Shown: in pieces, positions 1 to 9,000 of the stretch | Layout of the letters: every line of letters begins with the position of its first letter | Position numbering within the stretch: the stretch's first letter is position 1 | From: Lachnospiraceae bacterium | GTDB taxonomy: Bacteria; Bacillota; Clostridia; Lachnospirales; Lachnospiraceae | Direction: 5' to 3' | DNA length: 45,859 bases | Assembly: GCA_015056865.1 (NCBI GenBank) | Contig: SVFM01000020.1 | Span: 1-45,859, forward strand | Translations under genes and position numbers: made by a program | The notes under the pieces: generated by a model | The model's database searches: none | The model's input: only the letters and a program-made list of their open reading frames with translations | Told to the model about the DNA's origin: nothing

Positions 1-200
1 CCTTTAGCGATTTGAACTCGGTAAAAGGTACGGCTACAGTGATGCCGGTGTATCGAACGGTTCTTGAAAAGACGGACATTTGGCGTGCGCCAAGAAGCTA
101 CTTCGGTTATGCGCAAACCAAATTATTACGTGCTTTTGGGGCAGAAAACACCCCAGGAACACTTGAGTATTCCATTGATGTCAGCACATGGGCTCAATGA
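1..200 (+). CDS. C-terminal end of an unidentified protein (partial)
   Basis: The frame is open from the left edge of the window (first full codon at 3) to a TGA at 198-200, giving about 65 residues that end in a polar tail (…SIDVSTWAQ). No start codon is needed, so this is read as the tail of a gene that begins outside the window. Coding is supported by ordinary codon use and by an intrinsic terminator 40 bp downstream. I do not recognise the family; the segment has no membrane helix, Cys cluster or repeat. A second overlapping frame (64-294) runs through the terminator and is less credible. Confidence 0.5.
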   Translation, partial: FSDLNSVKGTATVMPVYRTVLEKTDIWRAPRSYFGYAQTKLLRAFGAENTPGTLEYSIDVSTWAQ

Positions 201-238
201 GGCTATTTTATCACGGAAATTACTTATAGTTATTCAAT

Positions 239-273
239 TAGGGCGATGGCTTTTGAGGTCATCGCCCTTTTCA
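239..273 (+). terminator. Intrinsic terminator of the partial first gene
   Basis: The arms at 240-248 and 260-268 pair perfectly over 9 bp (AGGGCGATG with CATCGCCCT) around an 11-nt loop, and are followed by a short T run. It separates the truncated gene from spoVT. Confidence 0.75.
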
Positions 274-300
274 TATATCGATTTAAAAATTTAATAACAA

Positions 301-350
301 TTGGAAATTCTACTCATAATTTCTACAAAAAGTGTGATACTAATATCACA
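301..350 (+). promoter_or_regulatory. Candidate spoVT promoter with an 18-bp dyad over the start site
   Basis: TTGGAA (301-306), 17 bp, TACAAA (324-329) is a moderate sigma-A-like match. The predicted transcription start, about 336, falls inside a perfect inverted repeat, TGTGATA at 333-339 and TATCACA at 344-350. That position suits a repressor or autoregulatory site. In Bacillus spoVT is read by sigma-G, but I could not find a convincing sigma-G pair here, so the promoter class is uncertain. Confidence 0.35.
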
Positions 351-379
351 TTAAAATTGTAAAAAGAGGAGATTTATAT

Positions 380-925
380 ATGAAAGCAACAGGTATAGTT
401 CGTAGAATAGATGATCTTGGTAGAATAGTAATACCCAAGGAAATCCGCCGCACTTTGCGCATCCGAGAAAGTGATCCATTGGAGATTTTTACAGACAGAG
501 AGGGGGAAATTATCTTGAAAAAGTATTCTCCCATCGGAGAAATGACTACCTTTGCGAAGCAGTATGCGGAAAGTTTGGCCCAGGTATCCGGTCATGTTGC
601 GTTGATTGCGGACAGAGATCAATTTATCGCGGTCAGCGGAGGGGCAAAAGGCCTGCTGGGCAAGGGGATCAGTAAGCAGCTGGAAGAGAAGATCGAGGAT
701 CGGGAGACCTTGCTTGCGTCAAAGGGAGAACGGTCTTTCATCGCTATTTCGGAGGAGATGTCCGATGAGTATGTGCATGAAGCATTGACACCCATCATAT
801 GTGAAGGAGATGTGATCGGAGCCGTGGTGCTTCTTGAGAGCGAAGGAAAAGAAAAAATGGGAGAAGTAGAGCGCAAATTGATCATGTCAGCGGCGGGATT
901 TTTGGGCCGTCAGATGGAGCAATAG
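380..925 (+). CDS. spoVT: Stage V sporulation protein T (SpoVT), AbrB-family regulator
   Basis: The 181 residues match SpoVT in length and layout. Residues 1-50 are the swapped-hairpin AbrB/MazE-like DNA-binding domain, with the diagnostic opening MKATGIVRRIDDLGRIVIPK. About 56-180 form the GAF-like ligand domain, ending in the conserved GFLGRQMEQ tail. In endospore formers SpoVT is the forespore regulator that adjusts sigma-G genes and spore coat and germination functions; in clostridia it is needed for mature spores. The start is the ATG at 380, preceded by GAGGAG at 366-371. The gene is monocistronic and flanked by terminators. A vegetative AbrB is the only alternative, and the GAF domain argues against it. 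Confidence 0.95.
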   Translation: MKATGIVRRIDDLGRIVIPKEIRRTLRIRESDPLEIFTDREGEIILKKYSPIGEMTTFAKQYAESLAQVSGHVALIADRDQFIAVSGGAKGLLGKGISKQLEEKIEDRETLLASKGERSFIAISEEMSDEYVHEALTPIICEGDVIGAVVLLESEGKEKMGEVERKLIMSAAGFLGRQMEQ

Positions 926-930
926 GCATG

Positions 931-960
931 AAAAGGGGCCGGTGCAATGGCAACGGCCCG
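931..960 (-). terminator. Terminator between convergent spoVT and the M56 gene
   Basis: GGGCCG (936-941) pairs with CGGCCC (954-959). Read on the minus strand the hairpin is followed by a T run (complement of 931-934), so it best serves the M56 gene; on the plus strand the tail is weak, though it may still help end spoVT transcripts. Confidence 0.6.
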
Positions 961-973
961 TAGCTTTTGATGG

Positions 974-2785
974 TTATTGAATCAGTCTGATCACACCACC
1001 GTAGCCATCCTCAGACTGTGACAGGGTAAAACCAGTGCCCACAATCGTGGCGGTATAGGTTGCACCGGTTTCTTTACCGGCTTCCCTAGTGATATAGATA
1101 GTACCGCTTTGGAAGAGGTTGTTTTCAGTTTGGACGGTAAAGTGAATTTGTGTCTGGGATATCATTTTGTGGTCTCGGCTAAATGGAGACCAGTATAGGT
1201 CCTGACCGGAGGAGTAGAGAAGGGCGTGGTCAGAGATTAGCTTTTGGCCCTCCTCGTATCCAATCAAGCAACTGTCTACGCAGACTGCAGAAATTTCTGT
1301 GTAGGGCATGTCAAACTGAAAGCGGAAGGTTAGGGGCGCAGGATAGCCACTCAGAGAGGGAATGTAATCCCACCTGGCGTTTCCCATGGCGGATTCCGGT
1401 ACCAGAGTATAGATGCTCCACAGGTAGTCTCCTGCTTTGGAGTGGCTGTTTAGTTTCACCAGCCACAGTTCATTGTCCATTTGAAGCAGACAGTAGTTTT
1501 TGGACAGAGGCAGATAAAGCATTTCTTCGTAAAATTCACTGATGTTATATTCTTGCTCGCCGCCAAAGAAGTATAGCGCACGCCATTCCTGGTCGGTCCA
1601 GGGGAAGGGCTGCCACTTCCAATCTGTGGGGAAGGAAGTAACATGGTCTCCGGAGCGTTGCTGTATAGTAAAGGCATCTTCGGTAATAAGGTATCGGCAG
1701 CCGGAATCACCACCGACTAATTGTGAACTTAACGGAGTCATATAGCGGCAGGAATAGGATACATAAGCTTCACCGGTGAGTTCTGTAAGTGCATCGTCGG
1801 AGGGGGGCAAGGCGCTGTTATCAGGATCTGTTTTACCTGGATTGGAGATGCAGGCGACCAAAAACAAAATGCAGATCAAGGCTGCTATGAGAGACAGCCA
1901 TATTTGAGGGCGTTTCCATTTTGACAGGTTTTTGATCCGGCTTTTGGTATTGCCTTCTCCAAAGGCAAGGGGCATTCCGGCAATGATCCTTCGACCGGTG
2001 GCCAGACTTAGCAGGGATGCGGAATAGTCCGGGCGGATGTGAGAACCCATTTTTTGAATAACCGCTTCATCACAGCTCATTTCCATGTCCTTTCCCGAGA
2101 GTACAAAGGCAAGCCAGACCAAAGGGTTGAACCAGTGGATGCAAAGTGCAATATAGGACAAACATTTTGTGATGTGATCAAAACGGCGGATGTGGTGCTG
2201 TTCATGCAGGATAATATAAGATTGCTCCTCGGCCCCAAGGGAAGAAGGGAGGTAAATGCGGGGACGTATCAGGCCCATCACAAAGGGGGAAGAGATATGA
2301 TCCGCCAGGTAAATGTTATCCCGCAGGTGCATAGCGCCGGTCAGATTCTTACGAAGACGTAAATAGGAAACTGTGCTGTAGATCAGCATGCCAAGGATAC
2401 CCGCCATCCAAATATAGGTAAATAAGGCAGCGGGAACTGTCAGCAGATTCGTGACGGAGTGCCCGGATCCCTGAGGTAATTCATGGAGGATTAGATCATC
2501 CACCACAGCCGTGGGCAGTTTTATCTGAGGAATCTGTGGGGTAACAATATTGGCGGTGGGAAGGGTAACCGGCACAGTGGATGCAGGGAACAATCCCAAC
2601 AGAGAAAAGTCCAAGGTAAAGGACACAGGGCATAACAAACGAAAAAGTACGGCAGCCCAAGCAACATAGGAGAATATCTTGGATGCTTTGTGAAGTAAAA
2701 GTCTGAGCAGAAGGACACATAAGATGATAAGGGATGCGGTCAGACTCATATACAGCACTTTCGGAAAAATGGAATACCAGCTCAT
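974..2785 (-). CDS. M56-family (BlaR1/MecR1-like) membrane metalloprotease antirepressor
   Basis: A 603-residue integral membrane protein. Helices lie at about 10-31, 36-55 and 115-140. The zinc protease motif HEQHH is at 194-198, with the downstream EMSCDEA glutamate at about 235-241 as probable third ligand. A fourth helix is at about 295-313. The remaining 290 residues should face outside. In BlaR1/MecR1 this outer part is a penicillin-binding sensor; here no SxxK/SxN/KTG penicillin-binding set is visible, so the signal is probably not a beta-lactam bound covalently. On sensing, the protease domain is expected to inactivate the partner BlaI-type repressor encoded 5 bp upstream. ATG start at 2785. 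Confidence 0.85.
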   Translation of the reverse strand: MSWYSIFPKVLYMSLTASLIILCVLLLRLLLHKASKIFSYVAWAAVLFRLLCPVSFTLDFSLLGLFPASTVPVTLPTANIVTPQIPQIKLPTAVVDDLILHELPQGSGHSVTNLLTVPAALFTYIWMAGILGMLIYSTVSYLRLRKNLTGAMHLRDNIYLADHISSPFVMGLIRPRIYLPSSLGAEEQSYIILHEQHHIRRFDHITKCLSYIALCIHWFNPLVWLAFVLSGKDMEMSCDEAVIQKMGSHIRPDYSASLLSLATGRRIIAGMPLAFGEGNTKSRIKNLSKWKRPQIWLSLIAALICILFLVACISNPGKTDPDNSALPPSDDALTELTGEAYVSYSCRYMTPLSSQLVGGDSGCRYLITEDAFTIQQRSGDHVTSFPTDWKWQPFPWTDQEWRALYFFGGEQEYNISEFYEEMLYLPLSKNYCLLQMDNELWLVKLNSHSKAGDYLWSIYTLVPESAMGNARWDYIPSLSGYPAPLTFRFQFDMPYTEISAVCVDSCLIGYEEGQKLISDHALLYSSGQDLYWSPFSRDHKMISQTQIHFTVQTENNLFQSGTIYITREAGKETGATYTATIVGTGFTLSQSEDGYGGVIRLIQ

Positions 2786-2790
2786 GGAAA

Positions 2791-3150
2791 CTACCTCCTC
2801 ATGTCGTCTATGATATGCTGCAGCTCGTCCAGTTCACGGGCTGACAATTTTTTGCGTGTGCCAAAGGCGGCCAAAAAGGCCGGCAAGGAGCCGTGGAAAG
2901 TTTCTTCCACAAATTTCTCGCTTTGGAGGGCATAAAATTCGTCTTTGGGAAGAATCGATGAGACGGTACCTTGCAGATTCTGAAAAATACCCCGGTCACA
3001 TAACCGTTTCAAAACGGTATATGTGGTGGTGCGTTTCCAGCCAAGTTCAGCCTCAGCCAGTTTGGCCAGTTCACCAGAGGAGAGAGGCTCGTGGTTCCAA
3101 ATAATATTGGCAAAACGTGTTTCTATCAAACCTAATTTTAATTCGTTCAT
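2791..3150 (-). CDS. BlaI/MecI/CopY-family transcriptional repressor
   Basis: A 119-residue winged-helix protein of the Penicillinase_R family. The N-terminal half has the typical order of helices and the WKRTTTYTVLKRL recognition helix (about 38-50). The C-terminal half is the dimerisation and cleavage region. It sits first in a two-gene operon with the M56 protease and should repress both genes from the twin operators at 3200-3242. A clear ribosome site (GGAAAGGATG) precedes the ATG. Members of the family respond to beta-lactams, copper or cell-wall stress; the inducer cannot be told from the sequence. Confidence 0.93.
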   Translation of the reverse strand: MNELKLGLIETRFANIIWNHEPLSSGELAKLAEAELGWKRTTTYTVLKRLCDRGIFQNLQGTVSSILPKDEFYALQSEKFVEETFHGSLPAFLAAFGTRKKLSARELDELQHIIDDMRR

Positions 3151-3199
3151 AATGATAACATCCTTTCCAAAAGTCCCTGGGGGAATCCGTTACTGGAAA

Positions 3200-3254
3200 G
3201 TCTACGATGTGTAGACACAATAATAGTCTACCATGAGTAGACAGATAAAGTCAA
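3200..3254 (-). promoter_or_regulatory. blaI-type promoter with two perfect 17-bp operators
   Basis: The same palindrome occurs twice: GTCTAC-N5-GTAGAC at 3200-3216 and at 3226-3242, 26 bp centre to centre. On the minus strand TTGACT (complement of 3249-3254), 18 bp and TAGACT (complement of 3225-3230) make a promoter. The upstream operator covers the -10 and spacer, and the second lies just past it. This is the classic BlaI arrangement and supports autorepression. The divergent mgtC-like promoter begins only 40 bp away and could also be affected. Confidence 0.85.
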
Positions 3255-3281
3255 TATTTTATTTTACATACATTTTACATA

Positions 3282-3309
3282 TTGAATTATCATGATTTTG
3301 TGATAAAAT
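3282..3309 (+). promoter_or_regulatory. Candidate promoter of the mgtC-like gene
   Basis: TTGAAT (3282-3287), 16 bp, TAAAAT (3304-3309) with an extended-10 TG. An inverted repeat TTATCA (3287-3292) and TGATAA (3301-3306) fills the spacer and could be an operator. Confidence 0.5.
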
Positions 3310-3336
3310 TACTTTATACGAAAGGGAGGTATACAC

Positions 3337-4026
3337 ATGGGTGATTGGCAGGCACTGTTGACGAATAATTTGGAGCAGGCAGGATATGCGCTTCGTATTT
3401 TGGTAGCCGGGATATGTGGTGGACTGATAGGACTGGAGCGAAGCCGCAGACAGAAGGAGGCGGGTATCCGGACGCATATTATTGTTGCGATAGGTGCTTC
3501 CTTGATGATGATCGTTTCCAAATACGGCTTCTTTGACATTGGAGAACTGGTGGGAGTGGATGCGGATGCGTCACGTATTGCTTCTAATATTATCACAGGC
3601 ATCAGCTTTTTGGGCGCCGGTGTGATCTTTGTGAAAAATGATTATATAAAGGGCTTGACTACGGCGGCGGGTATCTGGGCCACCGCAGGAATTGCAATGG
3701 CTATCGGAGCCGGTATGTATCTCCTGGGTGTGATCACCACTTTGCTGATCATCATTCTGCAGATTGCGTTGCATCATTTGCCGCTGGATCTGGACAGCAG
3801 TTCTCTGGAGGATGTGATGGTTACCATCAAGAATAATGACGAGGCCTACGATGAGATGCAAAAATGCATGATGAAATATATGCGCATTCAGGGTATCAAG
3901 CTGCAGAAAAAGGATAAGGAAGAAATTACCTTTAAGATCATTGGCAAGATGAAGAGTGGTTTTACAAACGAAGAGATCATGTCCATTGTTCGTGAGAATA
4001 AGTACATAAAATCTATTATGCTGTAA
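3337..4026 (+). CDS. MgtC/SapB-family membrane protein
   Basis: 229 residues. The N-terminal 150 form the MgtC membrane domain: several hydrophobic helices with the conserved GLIGLERSRRQKEAGIRTH stretch (about 30-48) and the GAGVIF motif (about 92-97). The last 75 residues form a soluble ACT-like domain. MgtC proteins act at the cytoplasmic membrane and are linked to survival at low magnesium and to control of ATP synthase in pathogens; in clostridia the role is open. Strong ribosome site AGGGAGG at 3323-3329 and ATG at 3337. Single gene, closed by a strong terminator. No magnesium leader is visible, as the untranslated region is under 30 nt. Confidence 0.9.
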   Translation: MGDWQALLTNNLEQAGYALRILVAGICGGLIGLERSRRQKEAGIRTHIIVAIGASLMMIVSKYGFFDIGELVGVDADASRIASNIITGISFLGAGVIFVKNDYIKGLTTAAGIWATAGIAMAIGAGMYLLGVITTLLIIILQIALHHLPLDLDSSSLEDVMVTIKNNDEAYDEMQKCMMKYMRIQGIKLQKKDKEEITFKIIGKMKSGFTNEEIMSIVRENKYIKSIML

Positions 4027-4031
4027 GGAAG

Positions 4032-4078
4032 AAAAGCCTTTTGGGTTCCGTAGGACGGAAAACAAAAGGCTTTTGTTT
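4032..4078. terminator. Bidirectional terminator between mgtC and pncB
   Basis: A 12-bp stem (4032-4043 with 4063-4074) carries an inner 5-bp stem (4046-4050 with 4056-4060). It has A-rich and T-rich flanks on both sides, so it can end transcription from either strand. Confidence 0.9.
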
Positions 4079-4091
4079 TGAGCAATGGATT

Positions 4092-5546
4092 TTAGCGCTC
4101 ACTTACCTGGTTCAGCAGGTTGATCTTCATATCATACAGTTTCTGGGACAGGTCCACGTATACCTTGTGGGGGTTCACCAGACGTTTGGTCTCCGGCCAC
4201 AAAGTAGCCAGTTCCTGCTGGCAGATCTTGCGGATTTCCATAACCTTGGGGGAGGTGTAGCAGCACTCCCCGTTTTTGAATATGGGGACCAGTAGCTCCC
4301 GGAGGGTGTAGGAACCGCCGGGAAGACGAGTTTTCTTCCAAGGCTCAGCAGGGTCGAATAAAAGCAGGGATTCCTGTTCGTCAAAGGTCTCATCCACCAG
4401 ACAGATCAGATCGGCCTTGAGCATGCCGGTCTCTTTATCATAAATTCTGTAGATGGTTTTATTTCCCGGGTTTGTAACCTTTTCGCTGTTTTCCGACAAT
4501 TTAATTTTGGGAATGAAAGTACCGTATTCGTCCTGGATGGCGGCCAGCTTGTACACACCGCCGAAGGAAGGTTGGTCCTTGGAGGTAATCAGATTGGTGC
4601 CCACCCCCCAAGAGGTAATCTTTGCACCCTGCACTTTCAAGCTGTCGATTAGGTATTCATCCAAATCGTTGGAGGCGGAGATGATGGCATCCGGGAATCC
4701 GGCCTCGTCCAACATCTTTCGCGCCTTCTTGGAGAGATAAGCCAGATCACCGCTGTCCAGACGGATACCGTATTTTGTCAGAGGGATACCTGCCTGGCGC
4801 ATCTCGGTAAAGACCCGGATAGCATTGGGAACACCGGATTTTAGAGTGTCATAGGTGTCCACCAGCAGGATACAGGCGCTGGGGTAAATGTCCGCGTAGG
4901 TTTTAAAGGCAGTGTATTCATCAGGAAAACTCATGATCCAGCTGTGGGCGTGTGTGCCGCTGACAGGGACATCAAACAGTTGACCGGCCAACACATTGCT
5001 GGTGCCCACGCAACCGCCGATCATGGCAGCTCTTGCGCCGTAGGTGCCTGCATCCGGGCCCTGGGCTCTGCGCAGACCAAATTCCATGATACCGTCCCCC
5101 TGGGCTGCATAGCAGACCCGGGCGGCCTTGGTAGCGATCAGGCTCTGGTGGTTAAGAATGTTGAGGATGGCAGTTTCCACCAATTGGGCCTGCATGATAG
5201 GGGCAATCACCTTGATCATAGGCTCTCTGGGAAACATCACAGAGCCCTCAGGGATCGCGTATACATCACCGGTAAAGCGAAAGTCCCCAAGGTACGCCAG
5301 AAAATCTTCCTCAAAGATGCCCAGGCTACGGAGATAATCGATATCTTCCGGTGCAAAGTGTAGGTTCTTGATATAATCGATCACTTGCTCCAAACCGGCT
5401 GCAATAGCGTAGCCGCCTCCGCAGGGATTGTTGCGGAAAAAGGCATCAAATATAACGGTTTCATTTTTATCTTTGTTCTTAAAATAGCCCTGCATCATAG
5501 TCAGTTCATAGAGATCCGTCATCAGGGTCAGATTTTGTTTACTCAT
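4092..5546 (-). CDS. pncB: Nicotinate phosphoribosyltransferase
   Basis: 484 residues, the normal size for the Firmicute enzyme that joins nicotinate to PRPP (with ATP) to give NaMN in NAD salvage. The N-terminus reads TLMTDLYELTMMQGY. The core carries FGLRRAQG (substrate loop), SGTHAHSW (the His phosphorylated during catalysis lies in this segment), VDTYDTL, and RLDSGDLAYLS with SNDLDEY for the PRPP site. The open frame extends upstream to 5918, but that part lies in the T-box region of the opposite strand. The start is the ATG at 5544-5546, with AGGAG just upstream and a promoter at 5593-5621. Monocistronic, ending at a shared terminator. Confidence 0.95.
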   Translation of the reverse strand: MSKQNLTLMTDLYELTMMQGYFKNKDKNETVIFDAFFRNNPCGGGYAIAAGLEQVIDYIKNLHFAPEDIDYLRSLGIFEEDFLAYLGDFRFTGDVYAIPEGSVMFPREPMIKVIAPIMQAQLVETAILNILNHQSLIATKAARVCYAAQGDGIMEFGLRRAQGPDAGTYGARAAMIGGCVGTSNVLAGQLFDVPVSGTHAHSWIMSFPDEYTAFKTYADIYPSACILLVDTYDTLKSGVPNAIRVFTEMRQAGIPLTKYGIRLDSGDLAYLSKKARKMLDEAGFPDAIISASNDLDEYLIDSLKVQGAKITSWGVGTNLITSKDQPSFGGVYKLAAIQDEYGTFIPKIKLSENSEKVTNPGNKTIYRIYDKETGMLKADLICLVDETFDEQESLLLFDPAEPWKKTRLPGGSYTLRELLVPIFKNGECCYTSPKVMEIRKICQQELATLWPETKRLVNPHKVYVDLSQKLYDMKINLLNQVSER

Positions 5547-5592
5547 TGCTTGCAGTCTCCTCTTTTTCAAGATGTGTAATTTGTTGAATGTT

Positions 5593-5621
5593 ATTATATC
5601 CTTTTTGAGTAGAAGAGACAA
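5593..5621 (-). promoter_or_regulatory. pncB promoter
   Basis: On the minus strand TTGTCT (complement of 5616-5621), 17 bp, TATAAT (complement of 5593-5598). It lies 46 bp upstream of the pncB start and rules out the longer reading of that gene. Confidence 0.75.
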
Positions 5622-5659
5622 TCTTTTTTTGCGATATATGTGAGGATTGGAACAAATGC

Positions 5660-5688
5660 TTGACAATCCGTGCAAACATTTATATAAT
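5660..5688 (+). promoter_or_regulatory. Consensus sigma-A promoter of the ileS T-box transcript
   Basis: TTGACA (5660-5665), exactly 17 bp, TATAAT (5683-5688): a perfect match to consensus. Predicted start at about 5695, directly before T-box Stem I. Such a strong promoter fits control by attenuation rather than by initiation. Confidence 0.95.
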
Positions 5689-5696
5689 ATTGGCGA

Positions 5697-5955
5697 AAGT
5701 AAAAGGCAATGACGAAGAGAGTACGCATTTTTGAACGTTGCAGCGAGCCGGTGAGGGTGTAAGACCGGTACCAGTAGAGAATTGCGGAAGATCACTTCCG
5801 AGCCGCAAGGGCAAAAGCCTGAGGTCAGTAGTCCGAGCCGGAGTTCCTCCGTTATGGGAAACCATATAACCTTCACAACAGGTGGAGACGTATGATGTAA
5901 CAGGTGGTTTAGAGACAATTGGCCTCGTCCTATTACAGGACGGGGCCTTTCAGTG
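5697..5955 (+). ncRNA. T-box leader (isoleucine specifier) with terminator, controls ileS
   Basis: The leader shows the T-box landmarks in order. The Stem I base contains AGAGAGTA (about 5718-5725). The AG-bulge and apical loop region reads GCGAGCCGGTGAGGGTG. The specifier loop is GAAG-ATC-ACTTCCGAG, with ATC (Ile) at 5791-5793. T-box bulge sequences AACAGGTGG occur at 5877-5885 and 5899-5907. The terminator hairpin is 5921-5931 with 5937-5947 (11 bp, one wobble, loop ATTAC). Uncharged tRNA-Ile would pair its anticodon with ATC and its acceptor end with the TGGT of the second bulge copy (5905-5908), stabilising the antiterminator. The T run after the hairpin is short. The T-box consensus is divergent here and I could not settle the exact antiterminator pairing. 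Confidence 0.9.
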
Positions 5956-6037
5956 CTTATTGCGCAGCGGCGATAAGCAAAGTCATGTGCCCGGAAGCGG
6001 GTGACAGACAGGCACAGAGTAAGAAAGGAAGAAAACC

Positions 6038-9000
6038 ATGTACGAAAAAGTGAGCGCAGATCTGAATTTTGTGGATCGAGAGAAAAAGGTAGAACAGTTC
6101 TGGAAGGAAAATAAGATTTTTGAAAAAAGTATGGAGAGCCGTAAGGAGGGCCCTACCTATACTTTTTATGATGGGCCTCCGACTGCCAACGGCAAGCCCC
6201 ATATCGGTCACGTGCTGACCCGCGTTATCAAAGATATGATACCCAGATACCGCACCATGAAGGGCTATATGGTGCCCAGAAAGGCCGGTTGGGATACCCA
6301 TGGTCTGCCGGTGGAGATCGAGGTGGAAAAGCTCCTGGGCCTGGATGGTAAGGAACAAATCGAAGAATACGGTCTGGAGCCATTCATTAATAAGTGTAAA
6401 GAAAGTGTTTGGAAATACAAGGGCATGTGGGAGGATTTCTCCGGTACCGTAGGCTTTTGGGCAGATATGGACGATCCCTATGTAACCTATCATGATGACT
6501 TTATTGAGTCCGAGTGGTGGGCGCTGAAGGAAATCTGGGACAAAAAGCTGCTCTATAAGGGCTTTAAGATCGTGCCCTACTGTCCCAGATGCGGAACTCC
6601 TCTGTCCAGTGCAGAGGTGGCTCAGGGCTACAAGGACGTGAAGGAACGCTCCGCTATTGCTCGCTTTAAAGTAAAGGATGAGGATGCTTATATCCTGGCA
6701 TGGACCACAACCCCCTGGACTCTGCCCTCCAATGTAGGTCTTTGTGTGAATCCTGTAGAGACCTATGCCAAGGTAAAGGCTGCAGACGGTTATACTTATT
6801 ATATGGCGCAGGCACTGTTGGATATCGTTCTGGGCAGGTTGGAAGTAAAGGCCGATCCGGAAAAGGGCGTGGAGGCGAAGGCGGCTTATGAAGTGCTGGA
6901 GACCATGACCGGTAAGGATCTGGAGTATAAAGAGTATGTACCTCTGTTTGATTTTGCAGATGAAATCATAAAGAAACAGAACAAGAAAGCACACTATGTA
7001 GTATGCGACAGCTATGTAACCCTGACAGACGGTACCGGCGTGGTACACATCGCACCTGCATTTGGTGAAGATGATGCCAAAGTGGGCCGCGTTTATGACT
7101 TGCCTTTCGTACAGCTGGTGGATGGTAAGGGTGAGATGACCGCTGAGACGGCTTATGCGGGCGTATTTGTGAAGAAGGCAGATCCCATAGTGCTTAAAGA
7201 CCTGGAGGAGAAGGGCTTGTTGTATGACGCTCCCAAGTTTGAACACAGCTATCCTCACTGCTGGAGATGCGACACCCCTCTGATCTATTATGCACGTGAG
7301 TCCTGGTATATTAAGATGACTGCGGTGAAGGAGGATCTGATCCGCAACAACAATACCATCAACTGGATTCCGGAGTCCATCGGCAAGGGCCGTTTTGGCG
7401 ACTGGCTGGAGAATGTGCAGGATTGGGCCATCTCCCGTAACCGTTACTGGGGCACCCCGCTGAACATCTGGGAGTGCGAGTGCGGACATCAGCACAGCAT
7501 CGGCAGCAGGGCAGAGCTGGCTGAGCTCAGTGGGAACCCGGACAATGCCAAGGTAGAGCTGCACAGACCCTACATTGACGCAGTGACCATTCCTTGTCCG
7601 AAGTGTGGAAAACAGATGCACCGTGTGCCCGAGGTCATTGACTGCTGGTTTGACTCCGGTGCAATGCCTTTTGCGCAGCATCACTATCCTTTTGAAAATA
7701 AAGATCTGTTTGAACAGCAATTCCCTGCTCAGTTTATTTCTGAAGCGGTGGACCAGACCCGTGGATGGTTCTACTCTCTGTTGGCAGAATCCACCCTGCT
7801 CTTTAACAAGGCACCTTACGAGAATGTAATCGTGCTGGGACATGTGCAGGATGAGAATGGTCAGAAGATGAGCAAATCCAAGGGCAATGCGGTGGATCCC
7901 TTCGATGCCCTGGAAAGCTACGGCGCAGATGCCATCAGATGGTACTTCTATATTAACTCTGCTCCCTGGCTGCCCAACCGTTTCCATGGCAAGGCAGTGC
8001 AGGAAGGCCAGCGGAAGTTTATGGGTACCCTGTGGAACACCTACGCATTCTTTGTACTGTATGCCAATATCGATGGCTTTGACGCAACAAAGTATACATT
8101 GGAATATGACAAACTGCCGGTAATGGATAAGTGGCTTCTGTCCAAGCTCAACTCTGTAGTGAAGGCAGTAGACGACCATCTTGGAAACTATAGGATCCCC
8201 GAGGCCGCAAGAGCCCTGGATTCCTTTGTGGATGAGATGAGTAACTGGTATGTAAGACGTGGCCGTGAACGTTTCTGGGCAAAGGGCATGGAGCAGGATA
8301 AGATTAATGCATACATGACTTTGTACACTGCATTGGTAACCATTGCCAAGGCTGCAGCACCCATGATTCCCTTTATGACAGAGGAAATTTATCTGAATCT
8401 GGTAAGAAGTATTGATAAGGAAGCCCCCGAGAGTGTTCACTTGTGTGACTTCCCTGAGGTCAACGATGCTTGGATCGATACAAAGCTGGAAGAGGATATG
8501 GAGCACGTGCTCAAAGCGGTTGTGATGGGTCGTGCCTGCAGAAATACTGCGACAATTAAGAATCGTCAGCCCATTGCTACCATGTTTATCAAGGCACCTT
8601 TCGAATTAGGTGAATTCTATCAGGAGATCATCCGGGATGAACTGAACGTGAAAAAGGTAGTGTTTACAGATGATGTAAGAGAATTCACCTCCTATACCTT
8701 TAAGCCTCAGCTTCGCACGGTAGGACCCAAGTACGGCAAGCAGCTGGGTGGCATTCAGAAGGTGTTGGCTTCCATTGATGGTAATGCAGCCATGGATGAT
8801 CTGAAGGCCCAGGGATTTATCGCTTTCGATGTAAACGGTGTGGAAGTGAAACTGACTGAGGAAGACCTGCTGATCAACATTGCCCAGAAGGAAGGCTATG
8901 TAACCGAGGCAGACAATGTGGCTACGGTCGTTCTGGACACCAACCTGACCGAGGAATTGGTGGAGGAAGGCTACGTATACGAGATCATCAGTAAGATTCA

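Noticed and set aside
5547..5918. 124-codon N-terminal extension of pncB
   Set aside because: It covers the T-box leader and pncB promoter on the other strand; the ATG at 5546 has a good ribosome site and begins at the normal protein N-terminus.
5957..8506. 849-codon minus-strand open frame opposite ileS
   Set aside because: It lies wholly across ileS and its T-box leader, has no recognisable domain or ribosome site, and its His/Ile/Leu-rich composition is what the complement of a strongly biased gene gives.
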